Below, in pieces: positions 17,434-25,619 of a stretch of 64,000 nucleotides of DNA. The stretch comes from JAVJST01 sp965229715. Lineage in GTDB: Bacteria; Pseudomonadota; Alphaproteobacteria; Rhodospirillales; Casp-alpha2. The stretch covers positions 62,001-126,000 of the forward strand of contig CBDDJL010000003.1 in NCBI GenBank assembly GCA_965229715.1, given 5' to 3'. The notes beneath the pieces are model-generated. The model was not told where the DNA came from, did not search any database, and saw only the letters and a list, made by a program, of their open reading frames with translations. Within the stretch, counting starts at the first letter, position 1. Every line of letters begins with the position of its first letter. A program made the translations under genes and the position numbers.

Positions 17434-18668
17434 TAGACGGCTTCCCGGCGATCGGAATTTGCGAGACCGAAGAGATCGGCGAGGGTGTCGATTCCATCCT
17501 GTATAGAAAACGCCGTCGTCACGCGCTCGCGGCCGGCGCGGCCGAGCGTAATACGGCGCGCCGGATCTTCGATCAGGCAGGATAGGGCTTCCGACAGGGC
17601 GGCATCGTCGTCGGGCGGTACGAGGATGCCGGTTTCGCCGTCAACGATCAATTCAGGGATCGCCGAGACCCGCGTGGCGATGCACGCCAAGCCCTGGCTT
17701 TGCGCCTCCATCAGCACGTTGGGCAGGCCGTCCCGGTCGCCGTCATCGGCAATACGGGAATTGAGAACGAATACATCACTTTCCCGATACGCGTCGAGCA
17801 CGGCGTCCTGCGGCTGCGCGCCACACCATGCGATCCGACCCGAGAGACCAAGGTCGTCGGCCTGCTTTTTCAGCGCGCCCGTTAGCGCGCCGCCGCCAAT
17901 ATGGGTGAAACGCCAGTCGAGGCTTCCCGGTAGCGCGGCGAGCGCGCGCAGGAGACCTGCGTAGCCCTTTTTCTCAACCGCTCTGCCGACGGATAGAATG
18001 CGGACGGCACCCGGCGAACGTTCGGTTGTCGAGGGCGCCGGGAAGCGGGTGAAATCGAGCCCGTGGTAAACGAGGTGAACCTTTTCGGCATCGCGACCGT
18101 GGGCAATCGAGCGCAAATGCGCGGCGTTTGCGGCAGTGCAGGTTACAAGCCAATCGAGATCGCCGATCTTTTCGGCGATCTCCCAGTCCGGGGATGTATA
18201 GATGTCCTTGGCGTGGGCAGAGCACGTCCACGCAAGACCGCGCATCGCGGCCACATACCGCGCGACCGACGCAGGAGTATGCAAAAAATGGGCATGCAGA
18301 TGGCTAATGTCGGCGGGTAATTCCGCGGCCACAACACAGGCCTGGCCAAAGCGGCGGATACGGTTGCGGCTTCGGTCGCGCGCAAGATCGGCGAGCCACA
18401 TTGCGTAAGCAGCGCCGTAGCCGGGTAGCTGCCGTACCGCGCGCCAGCTTTGCCAGACGCGGCCCGGTTCTTGGTGCAGGTACTCAGGCAGATAACGGGC
18501 AGACGCCGTGATCTCGTCGTGAATCGGGTGACAGTGTGGGTCGGTCGGATGACGCAGCGAGACGATGTCGATCTTCAGTCCACGTTGCTCAAGCGCGCGA
18601 ATTTCTTGCGCGATGAACGTCTCGGAGAGGCGAGGGTAGCCCTTCAGAATGAACGCGATGCGGGTCAC
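17433..18668 (-). CDS. Glycosyltransferase family 4 protein (EpsD/WcaL-like)
   Basis: A 411-residue glycosyltransferase. The likely start is GTG at 18668, giving the familiar N-terminus TRIAFILKGYPRLSETFIAQEIRAL; the open frame extends upstream but would overlap the previous gene heavily. Later features are HLHAHFLHTPASVARYVA, the donor-site VHLVYHGLDFTRF, RILSVGRAVEKKGYAGLLRAL, and E-x7-E in NVLMEAQSQGLACIATR with IADDGDRDGLPNVLMEA. This is the exopolysaccharide/colanic-acid class of GT4 enzymes. It begins 16 bp after the stop of the COG4671-like gene and ends on the start of the next GT4 gene. Confidence 0.9.
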   Translation of the reverse strand: MTRIAFILKGYPRLSETFIAQEIRALEQRGLKIDIVSLRHPTDPHCHPIHDEITASARYLPEYLHQEPGRVWQSWRAVRQLPGYGAAYAMWLADLARDRSRNRIRRFGQACVVAAELPADISHLHAHFLHTPASVARYVAAMRGLAWTCSAHAKDIYTSPDWEIAEKIGDLDWLVTCTAANAAHLRSIAHGRDAEKVHLVYHGLDFTRFPAPSTTERSPGAVRILSVGRAVEKKGYAGLLRALAALPGSLDWRFTHIGGGALTGALKKQADDLGLSGRIAWCGAQPQDAVLDAYRESDVFVLNSRIADDGDRDGLPNVLMEAQSQGLACIATRVSAIPELIVDGETGILVPPDDDAALSEALSCLIEDPARRITLGRAGRERVTTAFSIQDGIDTLADLFGLANSDRREAV

Positions 18669-18684
18669 GATGCCTCTGCGGCGT

Positions 18685-19917
18685 TCAGCTCGTGACCACG
18701 GAGAGGGTCGAGAATTCGCTCCGGTCCGGGTTGGCAAGCAGCCTGTCGACGGTTGAGCTGATCGTCGAAAGGCCGTCGAGCAACCCCGGAATGCGGATCG
18801 CAGACGGTTTCGCCATGCTCGGTAGGCGTCTGATCGCCTTCGCCATGTCCTCCGGGCGTCGTTCGTCATCTTCCGGCAACATACCGACAAGCCCGAGTTC
18901 CGAGGCGCGAGATGCGCGAATAAACTGTTCAAGCCGAGGCACGGTGCGCGGCACGATAATGCACGGTTTGTCGAAGGAGAGTACTTCGCAGAACGTGTTG
19001 TATCCGCCCATGGCGATAACGCCGCTGGCGCGCGCGAACAGCCCCTCAAGATGCGCATCGAAGGTGATGGCGTGCACTGTCGGTAGCGCGGCGACGCGCG
19101 CCATGAACTCTGATTGCAGGTTCGTATGCATGAACGGCCCGAGAACCAGCAGCGCCTGCGTCGTCAGCGTCGGATCGTGTTCGAAGGCGCGTAGAACCCA
19201 CTCAATCAGTGTTGAGCCGTCGCCGCCGCCGCCGGTCGTCACCAGGATGTAGGGCCTTGATGGATCGAATCCGTCACCGACGTATGGCGGCGTCATCATG
19301 GCGTCCCAGTTACGGCGGAGATAGCCCGTGTAAACGGTCTTTTCCCGAACGCCGGGCGGCAGGCTGATGTTATCCATTGGGTCGCAGATATCTTCGAGGC
19401 CATAAACCCAGATCTGATCGTAGAGATCGCGGATTGCCGGAACGGCCTTTTTGCGCTCCCATTCTTCCGAGAGCTGTCCGGGCTCATCGAGCACATCGCG
19501 CAGTCCGAGGATCGTGGGGATCCGTTTTTCCTTCATCATCTCGAGGGTGGTCTTGACCTCGCCACGAAGGCCAAGCGGCTCCTTATCGACAAGAAAAAGG
19601 TCGGGCTCGAACATTTCGGCCGTATGCCGGATCAGCCCCTCACGCAACGCCACGGTTTCGTCGACATCCATTTCCAGACTGAGCGACGTGTAGGCACCAT
19701 GCCGGAGTTTGATAACCCCGGGGATACGGACGAAGTCGACGCGGGTGCGGAAATCGAAGCTACCAATGATCGGCGAGCCGGACAGGATCAGAATCGAAAG
19801 GTCCGACCGGTTTGCGACCAGCGAGTGCGCAATGGTGCGACACCGCCTCAGGTGGCCGAGACCGAAACTATCGTGGCTATAGATCAGCAGGCGTGAGCCG
19901 CTCCGCGTTCTCGCCAT
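18685..19917 (-). CDS. Predicted glycosyltransferase, COG4671/MurG-like (first copy)
   Basis: A 410-residue GT-B protein starting at 19917 (MARTRSGSRLLIY); longer in-frame extensions reach into the divergent methyltransferase gene and are rejected. The N-terminal motif is SHDSFGLGHLRRCRTIAHSLV. The middle has FLVDKEPLGLRGEVKTTLEMMK, and the donor domain shows VTTGGGGDG, VIAMGGYNTFCEVLSFDKPCIIVP and a PRLEQFIRA segment. It is the first gene of the long minus-strand glycan series and so lies next to the probable promoter in the 19918-20037 spacer. It is paralogous to the 14542-15705 product, so the locus may add two related sugars. Confidence 0.85.
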   Translation of the reverse strand: MARTRSGSRLLIYSHDSFGLGHLRRCRTIAHSLVANRSDLSILILSGSPIIGSFDFRTRVDFVRIPGVIKLRHGAYTSLSLEMDVDETVALREGLIRHTAEMFEPDLFLVDKEPLGLRGEVKTTLEMMKEKRIPTILGLRDVLDEPGQLSEEWERKKAVPAIRDLYDQIWVYGLEDICDPMDNISLPPGVREKTVYTGYLRRNWDAMMTPPYVGDGFDPSRPYILVTTGGGGDGSTLIEWVLRAFEHDPTLTTQALLVLGPFMHTNLQSEFMARVAALPTVHAITFDAHLEGLFARASGVIAMGGYNTFCEVLSFDKPCIIVPRTVPRLEQFIRASRASELGLVGMLPEDDERRPEDMAKAIRRLPSMAKPSAIRIPGLLDGLSTISSTVDRLLANPDRSEFSTLSVVTS

Positions 19918-20037
19918 AATCGATCTCCGGACAATCGTTAAACAGAGCGCTTCCCAAATTATGCCTATCGTATAACCTATTGAACGCATGAGAAAAGGCG
20001 AAACGCGCTCCGGCCTTCTGACAGGGATGACGAATAT
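19918..20037. promoter_or_regulatory. Divergent spacer, probable promoter of the glycan gene series
   Basis: This 120-bp spacer sits between the first minus-strand glycosyltransferase gene and a plus-strand methyltransferase gene. It is the only sizeable non-coding stretch upstream of the minus-strand series, apart from the 124-bp gap at 14418-14541. A+T-rich sequence at about 19955-19985 (CATAATTT and TTCAAT elements read on the minus strand) could provide a sigma-70 promoter. No clear dyad was seen. Assignment is from position and composition. Confidence 0.4.
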
Positions 20038-20529
20038 ATGAGCCGATTGGACAGCTTTATCCGCCGGCTGGAGGCGCAACGCGCCTGCCTGAATCACCTC
20101 ACGCATTGCATCGATGGCCTCGATGGAATCATTCTTGAGCTCGGGTTAGGCAACGGCCGCACTTATGACCACATCCGTTCGACGTGTCCCGGGAGAGAAA
20201 TTTTTGTCTTCGAGCGCGAGGTCAGAGCGCACCCTGATTGCATACCGGAAGATAAATACCTGATTCTCGGCGACATTTTCGAAACCTTGCCGGCTTTTCT
20301 GGCGAGGGCGGCAGGACGGGTCGCCATGGTCCATTCCGATGTCGGCTCGGGCGATGCCGAGCACAACAAGATGATTGCCGCACGGCTCTCCGAGATTCTG
20401 CCGGCAGCGCTCGCCCCCGGCGGGATGATCGCCTGTGACCAGCCCCTTGATGTCGGCTCGCTCAATCCTGTCGATTTGCCGCCTGGCGTTCCGGAAAACC
20501 GTTATTTTCTGTACCGAAAGCCCGCATAG
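20038..20529 (+). CDS. Small class I SAM-dependent methyltransferase (PF12692-like)
   Basis: A 163-residue single-domain protein. SAM-binding motif I is IILELGLGNGRTYDHIR at about residues 31-47, followed by the motif-II acidic strand IFVFEREVRAHPD and a motif-IV-like VAMVHSDVGSGD. The short length, ELGLGNGRTYDHL-type motif and PENRYFLYRK ending match a small alphaproteobacterial S-adenosylmethionine methyltransferase family without known substrate. It starts 120 bp from the divergent glycan genes and ends 5 bp before the SLC13-type transporter gene, with which it is probably co-transcribed. A role in modifying the glycan is possible but only by proximity. Confidence 0.8.
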   Translation: MSRLDSFIRRLEAQRACLNHLTHCIDGLDGIILELGLGNGRTYDHIRSTCPGREIFVFEREVRAHPDCIPEDKYLILGDIFETLPAFLARAAGRVAMVHSDVGSGDAEHNKMIAARLSEILPAALAPGGMIACDQPLDVGSLNPVDLPPGVPENRYFLYRKPA

Positions 20530-20534
20530 GCACG

Positions 20535-22400
20535 ATGGAAATGTTGCCCGCCACCGGCGCCGAATTTCAGATGTGGGTCACGTTCGCCCTGATCTGCGGC
20601 GCTTTCTATTTCTACGTTTCCGAACGCGCGACGATGGAACTGACGTCGGTCGGCCTGATCTGCGTGCTTCTTGTCTTCTTTCACTTCTTTCCCGTGGTCG
20701 GTGCGGATGGCCAGAACCAGGTCGACCCAATCCGAATTTTGCACGGCTTCTCCAATCCGGCGCTGATCACCGTCTTGGCGCTTTTGGTCATCGGACAGGG
20801 GATGGTGCGGACCGGGGTGCTCGATCACGGTGCGCGCATGTTGTTGCTGTTGGCGAGGGGGCGGTTGGGGGCCATCATTGCCATGCTGGCGGCGCTGATC
20901 GTCGTGATCGTGGTCAGCGCGTTTCTCAACAACATTCCGGTCGTCGTCATCTTTATCCCGATCATGCAGGCACTTGCCGCGCGGTTCGGCCACTCGGACA
21001 GCAAGTGGATGATGCCGCTGAGCTACGCCGCGGTGTTCGGCGGCATGATCACGCTGATCGGTTCGGGTACGAATCTGCTCGTCAATAGTGCGCTGATCGA
21101 GGTCGGCCACGAGCCGTTTGGTTTCTTCGATTTTTCGGTCACGGGCCTGGCGCTCGCCGGGGCGGGCCTGGTGTACATTCTGCTTATCATGCCGCGCCTG
21201 CTGCCGGACCGCGCCGCCACCCGGCCCGAGGCCGGCTCCGGCGGCGAAGGCAAGCAGTACCTTGCGCAGATCACCATCGACCCCGATACGCCGCTGATCG
21301 GGGCAGCCCCGCAGGGCGGTATCTTCCGGGAACTTCCGGGCATTACGGTGCGTATGATCCAGCGCGGTCAGGACGCTTTTCTGCCGCCGTTCGAGGATTA
21401 TGTCGCCCGTGCGGGCGACGTGATGGTCATTGCGGCGACCCGCCCGGCCTTGCGTGACGCAGCCGCTTCTGACCCGAATCTGCTACACCCTGATTTGGGC
21501 GATCGTTCGCGACCGGCCCTCGGTGCCCAGCCGTGGCAGGAGGGCGAACAATCGATGGCCGAAATCATGGTCGTCCCGGCGTCCCGCTTCATTGGCCAGA
21601 CGTTGGCCGAGATCGGTTTTCGCTACAAGACCAACTGCATCGTGTTCGGGATCCAGCGCCGTTCCCGTATGGCGCGCCAGCCGATCACGGACATTCGCCT
21701 GCAGGCTGGCGATGTCCTTCTGATCCAGGGCCGGCCTGAAGACGTCGCCCGCCTGAAGGACAGCCGGGACGTTGTCCTGATCGAGTGGTCGACCGAGGAA
21801 CTGCCGATGATGCAGAACGCCCAGCGGGCTATCTGGATCTTTGCCGGTGTCGTCGGTTTTGCGGCAAGTGGCCTGGTGCCGATCGTTGTCAGCGCATTGT
21901 GCGGCGCCGCTGCCATGGTCATTCTCGGTGTGCTGAACGTAAATCAATGTTTCCGAGCACTCGACTCCAAGATCGTGACGACCATCGCCGCCGCGCTTGC
22001 GCTCGGCGTCGCCTTGCAGGACACCGGGGGCGCGGCGTTTCTTGCGCATTTGATGATCGAATTGTTCCAGGGAAGTCCGCCGGCCGTGATCCTGTCGGCC
22101 TTGTTTCTTCTCGTCTCTGCGCTCACCAACGTGTTGAGCGAAAAGGCCTGCGCCGTCTTGTTCACGCCCATCGCCGTCGATATTGCGCTCGAACTCGGGG
22201 TCGACACCGTTCCATTCGCGCTTGCCGTGCTGTTTGCCGCCAACTGTTCGTTTGCCTCGCCTCTCGGCTATCAGACCAATCTGCTCGTGATGGCACCCGG
22301 CAACTATCGATTCGCCGATTTCATCCGCGCCGGATTGCCGCTCAACGTCCTCATCTGGATCGTCTTCAGCTTCTTCGTGCCCTGGTATTACGGCCTGTAA
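20535..22400 (+). CDS. SLC13/DASS family transporter with cytoplasmic RCK_C (TrkA-C) domains
   Basis: A 621-residue inner-membrane transporter. N-terminal membrane helices include the SLC13 signature region MMPLSYAAVFGGMITLIGSGTNLLVNS. The central 200-residue cytoplasmic portion holds two RCK_C/TrkA-C-like units (TVRMIQRGQDAFLPPFEDYVARAGDVMVIAA and TNCIVFGIQRRSRMARQPITDIRLQAGDVLLIQG). Membrane helices resume, ending with FAANCSFASPLGYQTNLLVMAPGNYRFADFIRAGLPL, the second conserved SLC13 motif. Related proteins move sulfate, dicarboxylates or other anions with sodium. The gene lies 155 bp upstream of serC but has its own frame and is followed by a new promoter. Substrate unassigned. Confidence 0.9.
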   Translation: MEMLPATGAEFQMWVTFALICGAFYFYVSERATMELTSVGLICVLLVFFHFFPVVGADGQNQVDPIRILHGFSNPALITVLALLVIGQGMVRTGVLDHGARMLLLLARGRLGAIIAMLAALIVVIVVSAFLNNIPVVVIFIPIMQALAARFGHSDSKWMMPLSYAAVFGGMITLIGSGTNLLVNSALIEVGHEPFGFFDFSVTGLALAGAGLVYILLIMPRLLPDRAATRPEAGSGGEGKQYLAQITIDPDTPLIGAAPQGGIFRELPGITVRMIQRGQDAFLPPFEDYVARAGDVMVIAATRPALRDAAASDPNLLHPDLGDRSRPALGAQPWQEGEQSMAEIMVVPASRFIGQTLAEIGFRYKTNCIVFGIQRRSRMARQPITDIRLQAGDVLLIQGRPEDVARLKDSRDVVLIEWSTEELPMMQNAQRAIWIFAGVVGFAASGLVPIVVSALCGAAAMVILGVLNVNQCFRALDSKIVTTIAAALALGVALQDTGGAAFLAHLMIELFQGSPPAVILSALFLLVSALTNVLSEKACAVLFTPIAVDIALELGVDTVPFALAVLFAANCSFASPLGYQTNLLVMAPGNYRFADFIRAGLPLNVLIWIVFSFFVPWYYGL

Positions 22401-22412
22401 AAGTGGCAATCT

Positions 22413-22432
22413 GGTATACTTTATTCCATACC
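22413..22432 (+). promoter_or_regulatory. Putative serC promoter: extended -10 inside a short inverted repeat
   Basis: TGG-TATACT (-10 at 22415-22420) has the TGn extension of an extended -10 promoter, so the absence of a clear -35 is tolerable. It lies inside an imperfectly spaced inverted repeat, GGTAT (22413-22417) and ATACC (22428-22432), that could bind a regulator. The predicted start near 22427 would give serC an untranslated leader of roughly 130 nt. Inference from consensus. Confidence 0.45.
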
Positions 22433-22498
22433 GGACCGTTTCTGATCCCGATCCGACGTTGCATTTGACAGGGTGCTTGTGCGGTGCAACAAATCTCT

Positions 22499-22522
22499 CG
22501 CGCCGCAGCAATGCGGATGCGC
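22499..22522 (+). promoter_or_regulatory. GNRA-capped hairpin in the serC leader
   Basis: The leader of serC contains CCGCA-GCAA-TGCGG (22503-22516), a perfect 5-bp stem with a GCAA tetraloop. It extends outward across a small one-sided bulge by further G-C pairs. It ends about 34 nt before the serC start codon. Structured leaders upstream of serC are known in Alphaproteobacteria (the serC RNA motif), but whether this is that motif needs a covariance-model search. There is no T-tract, so a translational role is more likely than termination. Confidence 0.4.
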
Positions 22523-22555
22523 CTGACGTTCGTCACAAAATCGAAAGCGATTGAT

Positions 22556-23695
22556 ATGGAACGGCCCCCCAACCTGCCGTCGCGACCGCTGTTTTCTTCC
22601 GGCCCGTGCGCAAAACGCCCGGGATGGTCGGTCGACGCACTCGCCGGAGCATTTACCGGTCGTTCGCACCGCTCGGCGACGGGCAAAGAGCGACTCGCCC
22701 AGGTCATCGAGCGAAGCCGGTCGATCCTGGGGTTACCGGATGGCTGGCGGATCGGCATTGTGCCGGCGTCGGACACCGGTGCGGTCGAGATGGCACTGTG
22801 GTCGCTTCTGGGCGCACGCGGTGTCGATATGCTGGCCTGGGAAAGCTTCGGCGCGGGCTGGATAACAGATGTTATCAAGCAACTGCAATTGACAGATGTA
22901 CGTCGTCTGGAGGCCGGGTATGGCGACCTTCCGAACCTGTCAGAAGTCGATTTCGACCGCGACGTTGTCTTTACCTGGAACGGCACGACATCCGGCGTTC
23001 GGGTGCCCGACGGCGACTGGATCGCCGACGACCGATCCGGGTTGACGATCTGCGATGCCACGTCGGCGGCGTTCGCATACGATCTGCCGTGGCGAAAGCT
23101 CGATGTCGCAACCTATTCCTGGCAGAAAGTGATGGGCGGCGAGGCCGCGCACGGCATGCTGATCCTGTCGCCTCGCGCGGTCGAACGGCTCGAAAGCTAC
23201 ACGCCGCCCTGGCCGCTGCCCAAGATCTTTCGTCTGACGAAGGGGGGCAAGTTGATCGACAGCGTGTTCTCCGGTGCGACCATCAACACGCCGAGCATGC
23301 TGTGCGTCGAGGACGCACTCGACGGGTTGACGTGGGCAGAGAGCATCGGCGGCTTGCCGGCGTTGATCGCACGAACCGACTCGAACGCTGCGGCAATCGA
23401 CGCTTGGGTCGAGCGCACCGATTGGGCCGGTCATTTGGCGGCAAACCCGTCGACCCGATCCAAGACGTCGGTATGTTTGCGATTTGCGGACATCACCGGA
23501 GAAGCTGCCGGTCGCGCGCTCTCGAAGGCGATCACGGCGCGACTAGAAACCGAGGGCGCGGCCTTTGATATCGGTGCCTATCGCGACGCACCGCCGGGGC
23601 TCCGTCTATGGGCCGGCGCCACCGTCGAGACCGAAGATCTCGAAACCTTGTTCCCCTGGCTCGACTGGGCCTACGCCGAAGCCCAAGAAGGATAA
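22556..23695 (+). CDS. serC: Phosphoserine aminotransferase
   Basis: A 379-residue PLP enzyme that converts 3-phosphohydroxypyruvate and glutamate to phosphoserine and 2-oxoglutarate in serine synthesis. The N-terminus (RPLFSSGPCAKRPGWS) is typical of the alphaproteobacterial SerC type. Other features are PASDTGAVEMALWSLLG, VFTWNGTTSGVRVP, and the PLP lysine in the YSWQKVMGGEAAHGMLILS segment. Start 22556 was chosen because it places the conserved opening at the N-terminus; an in-frame ATG at 22484 would add 24 residues not seen in the family. It is followed after 4 bp by serA, and the two form an operon for the first two steps of serine synthesis. Confidence 0.95.
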   Translation: MERPPNLPSRPLFSSGPCAKRPGWSVDALAGAFTGRSHRSATGKERLAQVIERSRSILGLPDGWRIGIVPASDTGAVEMALWSLLGARGVDMLAWESFGAGWITDVIKQLQLTDVRRLEAGYGDLPNLSEVDFDRDVVFTWNGTTSGVRVPDGDWIADDRSGLTICDATSAAFAYDLPWRKLDVATYSWQKVMGGEAAHGMLILSPRAVERLESYTPPWPLPKIFRLTKGGKLIDSVFSGATINTPSMLCVEDALDGLTWAESIGGLPALIARTDSNAAAIDAWVERTDWAGHLAANPSTRSKTSVCLRFADITGEAAGRALSKAITARLETEGAAFDIGAYRDAPPGLRLWAGATVETEDLETLFPWLDWAYAEAQEG

Positions 23696-23699
23696 GCCG

Positions 23700-25274
23700 A
23701 TGCCGAAAGTGTTGATTTCCGACAAGATGAGCGCGCTGGCGGAAGATGCCTTCCGGCGTCGCGATATCGATGTCGACGTGATCACCGACCTCGATCCGGA
23801 AACGCTGGCGGCGCGGATTACGGAATACGACGGCCTCGCCGTCCGGTCGTTGACCAAAGTGACGGCAGCGACTCTCGAAAACGCGGGCAACCTCAAAGTG
23901 ATTGGCCGTGCCGGGATCGGCGTCGACAATGTCGATGTTCCAGCGGCGACGGCAAAGGGCATCGTCGTCATGAATACGCCGTTCGGCAACGCCATCACCA
24001 CGGCCGAGCACGCGATTTCCATGATGCTCGCGCTCGCGCGCCAGATTCCGCAGGCCAATTCGTCCACGCACGCCGGCAAATGGGAAAAGAGTCGTTTCAT
24101 GGGGGTCGAGCTGATGGGCAAAACCTTGGGTTTGATCGGTGCCGGCAATATCGGTTCCATCGTTGCCGACCGGGCGCGTGGCTTGAAGATGAAGGTGTTG
24201 GCTTACGATCCGTTCCTGACGGCGGCCCGCGCCATGGACATCGGCGTCGAGATGGCCGACCTCGACCGGATATACGCCGAAGCCGATTTCATTACATTGC
24301 ATACGCCGCTCAACGACCAGACACGCGGCATCATCGACGCGGCGGCAATTTCGAAGATGAAGGAAGGCGTGCGCATCATCAATTGCGCGCGCGGCGGACT
24401 TGTCGTCGAAAATGACCTCAAGACGGCGATCGAGAACGGCCATGTCGCCGGCGCGGCACTCGATGTTTTCGAACAGGAACCGGCAACCGACAACCCGCTG
24501 TTTGCCTTTGATCAGGTCATCGCGACTCCGCATCTCGGAGCGTCCACGACGGAGGCCCAGGAAAAGGTCGCGCTGCAGATCGCCCAGCAGATGGCCGACT
24601 ATCTGACGACCGGGGCGGTCGCCAATGCGTTGAATATGCCGTCCGTCACGGCTGAGGAAGCACCTCGTCTGAAGCCGTACATGGGGCTCGTCGAACAACT
24701 CGGCGCGTTCGCCGGTCAGGCGACCCATTCCGCAATCCGGGAAATCGATATCTGCTATGAAGGCGACGCAGCGGCGCTCAACCACAAGCCGCTGACGGCG
24801 ATCCTGCTGAAGGGTCTGCTGACGCCCCTGCTGGCCGAGGTCAACATGGTCAATGCGCCGGTGATCGCGGCCGAGCGCGGCATTCGCATTCGCGAGGCGA
24901 CGAGTACCGATTCGGGCGAATATCATACCCGCGTCGTGCTGACGGTGACGACCGAGACCCAGACCCGCGCGGTCGCCGGAACGCTGTTCAACAACGAACC
25001 GCGGATCGTGACCGTCAAGGGCATCCATGTTGACGCGCGTTTGGGACCCAACATGCTCTACATTACGAACTCCGATAAACCGGGGTTCATTGGCGCCCTC
25101 GGGACGCTGCTCGGCGAAGCGGGAATCAACATCGCAACGTTCAATCTTGGCCGTGCCGAGCGTGGCGGCGACGCGATTGCGTTGATCGAGATCGACGAGG
25201 CGCCGTCCGACGACGTGATCGCCCGGCTCAAGAGACTCGAGCACGTCATCCAGGTTGTGCCGATGAAATTTTGA
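23700..25274 (+). CDS. serA: D-3-phosphoglycerate dehydrogenase
   Basis: A 524-residue long-form PGDH that oxidises 3-phosphoglycerate with NAD+ as the committed step of serine synthesis. Visible parts: the N-terminal substrate domain (GLAVRSLTKVTAATLE, VIGRAGIGVDNVD), the Rossmann dinucleotide motif GLIGAGNIGS at about residues 145-154, the catalytic Arg in NCARGGLVVE, the Glu in DVFEQEP, and the His in TPHLGASTTEAQ. An intervening domain and a C-terminal ACT domain (TNSDKPGFIGALGTLLGEAGINIATFNLG) follow, as in type I enzymes. The ACT domain suggests allosteric control, possibly by serine. It starts 4 bp after serC. Confidence 0.97.
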   Translation: MPKVLISDKMSALAEDAFRRRDIDVDVITDLDPETLAARITEYDGLAVRSLTKVTAATLENAGNLKVIGRAGIGVDNVDVPAATAKGIVVMNTPFGNAITTAEHAISMMLALARQIPQANSSTHAGKWEKSRFMGVELMGKTLGLIGAGNIGSIVADRARGLKMKVLAYDPFLTAARAMDIGVEMADLDRIYAEADFITLHTPLNDQTRGIIDAAAISKMKEGVRIINCARGGLVVENDLKTAIENGHVAGAALDVFEQEPATDNPLFAFDQVIATPHLGASTTEAQEKVALQIAQQMADYLTTGAVANALNMPSVTAEEAPRLKPYMGLVEQLGAFAGQATHSAIREIDICYEGDAAALNHKPLTAILLKGLLTPLLAEVNMVNAPVIAAERGIRIREATSTDSGEYHTRVVLTVTTETQTRAVAGTLFNNEPRIVTVKGIHVDARLGPNMLYITNSDKPGFIGALGTLLGEAGINIATFNLGRAERGGDAIALIEIDEAPSDDVIARLKRLEHVIQVVPMKF

Positions 25275-25297
25275 GGTTTTCGCGGCGTACTCGGTCA

Positions 25298-25326
25298 TTG
25301 ACCTCGGTTTTTATCGGTGTTTAATG
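25298..25326 (+). promoter_or_regulatory. Promoter of the cobalamin riboswitch-cbtBA unit
   Basis: TTGACC (25298-25303), a 17-bp spacer and TTAATG (25321-25326) form a reasonable sigma-70 promoter. The predicted transcription start, near 25331-25333, coincides with the first base-paired strand of the riboswitch. That agreement supports the assignment. It lies 24 bp after the serA stop, so cbtBA is an independent transcription unit. Confidence 0.6.
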
Positions 25327-25329
25327 TTC

Positions 25330-25523
25330 GGTGACGGTTTCCCCGCGAAAGGCGACAGAGCCTGGGGATGAAAAGGGAATACGGAAGGGTCGACCCCAGA
25401 GGGGACCTTAAACCGTAGCTGCCCCCGCAACTGTCTGCGGCGAGTGTCGGCAATAATGGCCACTGGGTAACCGGGAAGGCCGCCGGGCGCGAAGAACCGC
25501 TAGCCAGGAGACCTGCCGTCACA
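25330..25523 (+). promoter_or_regulatory. Cobalamin (adenosylcobalamin-class) riboswitch
   Basis: This about 190-nt element has the conserved sequence blocks of the cobalamin riboswitch in order: AAAAGGGAA near 25374, GCTGCCCCCGCAACTGT near 25420, CACTGGG...CCGGGAAGG near 25460, and the B12 box GCCAGGAGACCTGCC near 25503. The outer helix P1 is closed by GTGACGG (25331-25337) pairing with CCGTCAC (25516-25522). Such RNAs bind cobalamin and lower expression of the genes downstream, here the cobalt transport genes cbtBA. No strong terminator follows, so regulation is probably at translation initiation of cbtB. Confidence 0.95.
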
Positions 25524-25581
25524 TGTCATCGCCTGCCTTTGGGACGGGGTGTCCTGGGGCCGGAACGATCCGTCGGCGGTG

Positions 25582-25598
25582 ATTGTGTGCAACACAAT
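25582..25598 (+). promoter_or_regulatory. Stem-loop between riboswitch and cbtB
   Basis: Perfect inverted repeat ATTGTGT-GCA-ACACAAT, 59 nt after the riboswitch and 21 nt before the cbtB start, with the cbtB ribosome binding site (GGAG) about 10 nt further on. It could be part of the riboswitch expression platform, altering access to the cbtB start, or a DNA site for a dimeric regulator. The sequence alone does not choose between these. Confidence 0.4.
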
Positions 25599-25619
25599 GT
25601 GACGAATGGAGTGACATTC

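Noticed and set aside
21483..22511. Minus-strand open frame of 342 codons opposite the SLC13 gene
   Set aside because: Composed of charged, low-information sequence and overlaps a convincing membrane transporter.
23532..25298. Very long antisense open frame (588 codons) opposite serA
   Set aside because: Its translation is rich in Arg, His and Asp with no recognisable domain, and it mirrors the codon structure of serA exactly. High-GC antisense frames of this kind are common artefacts.
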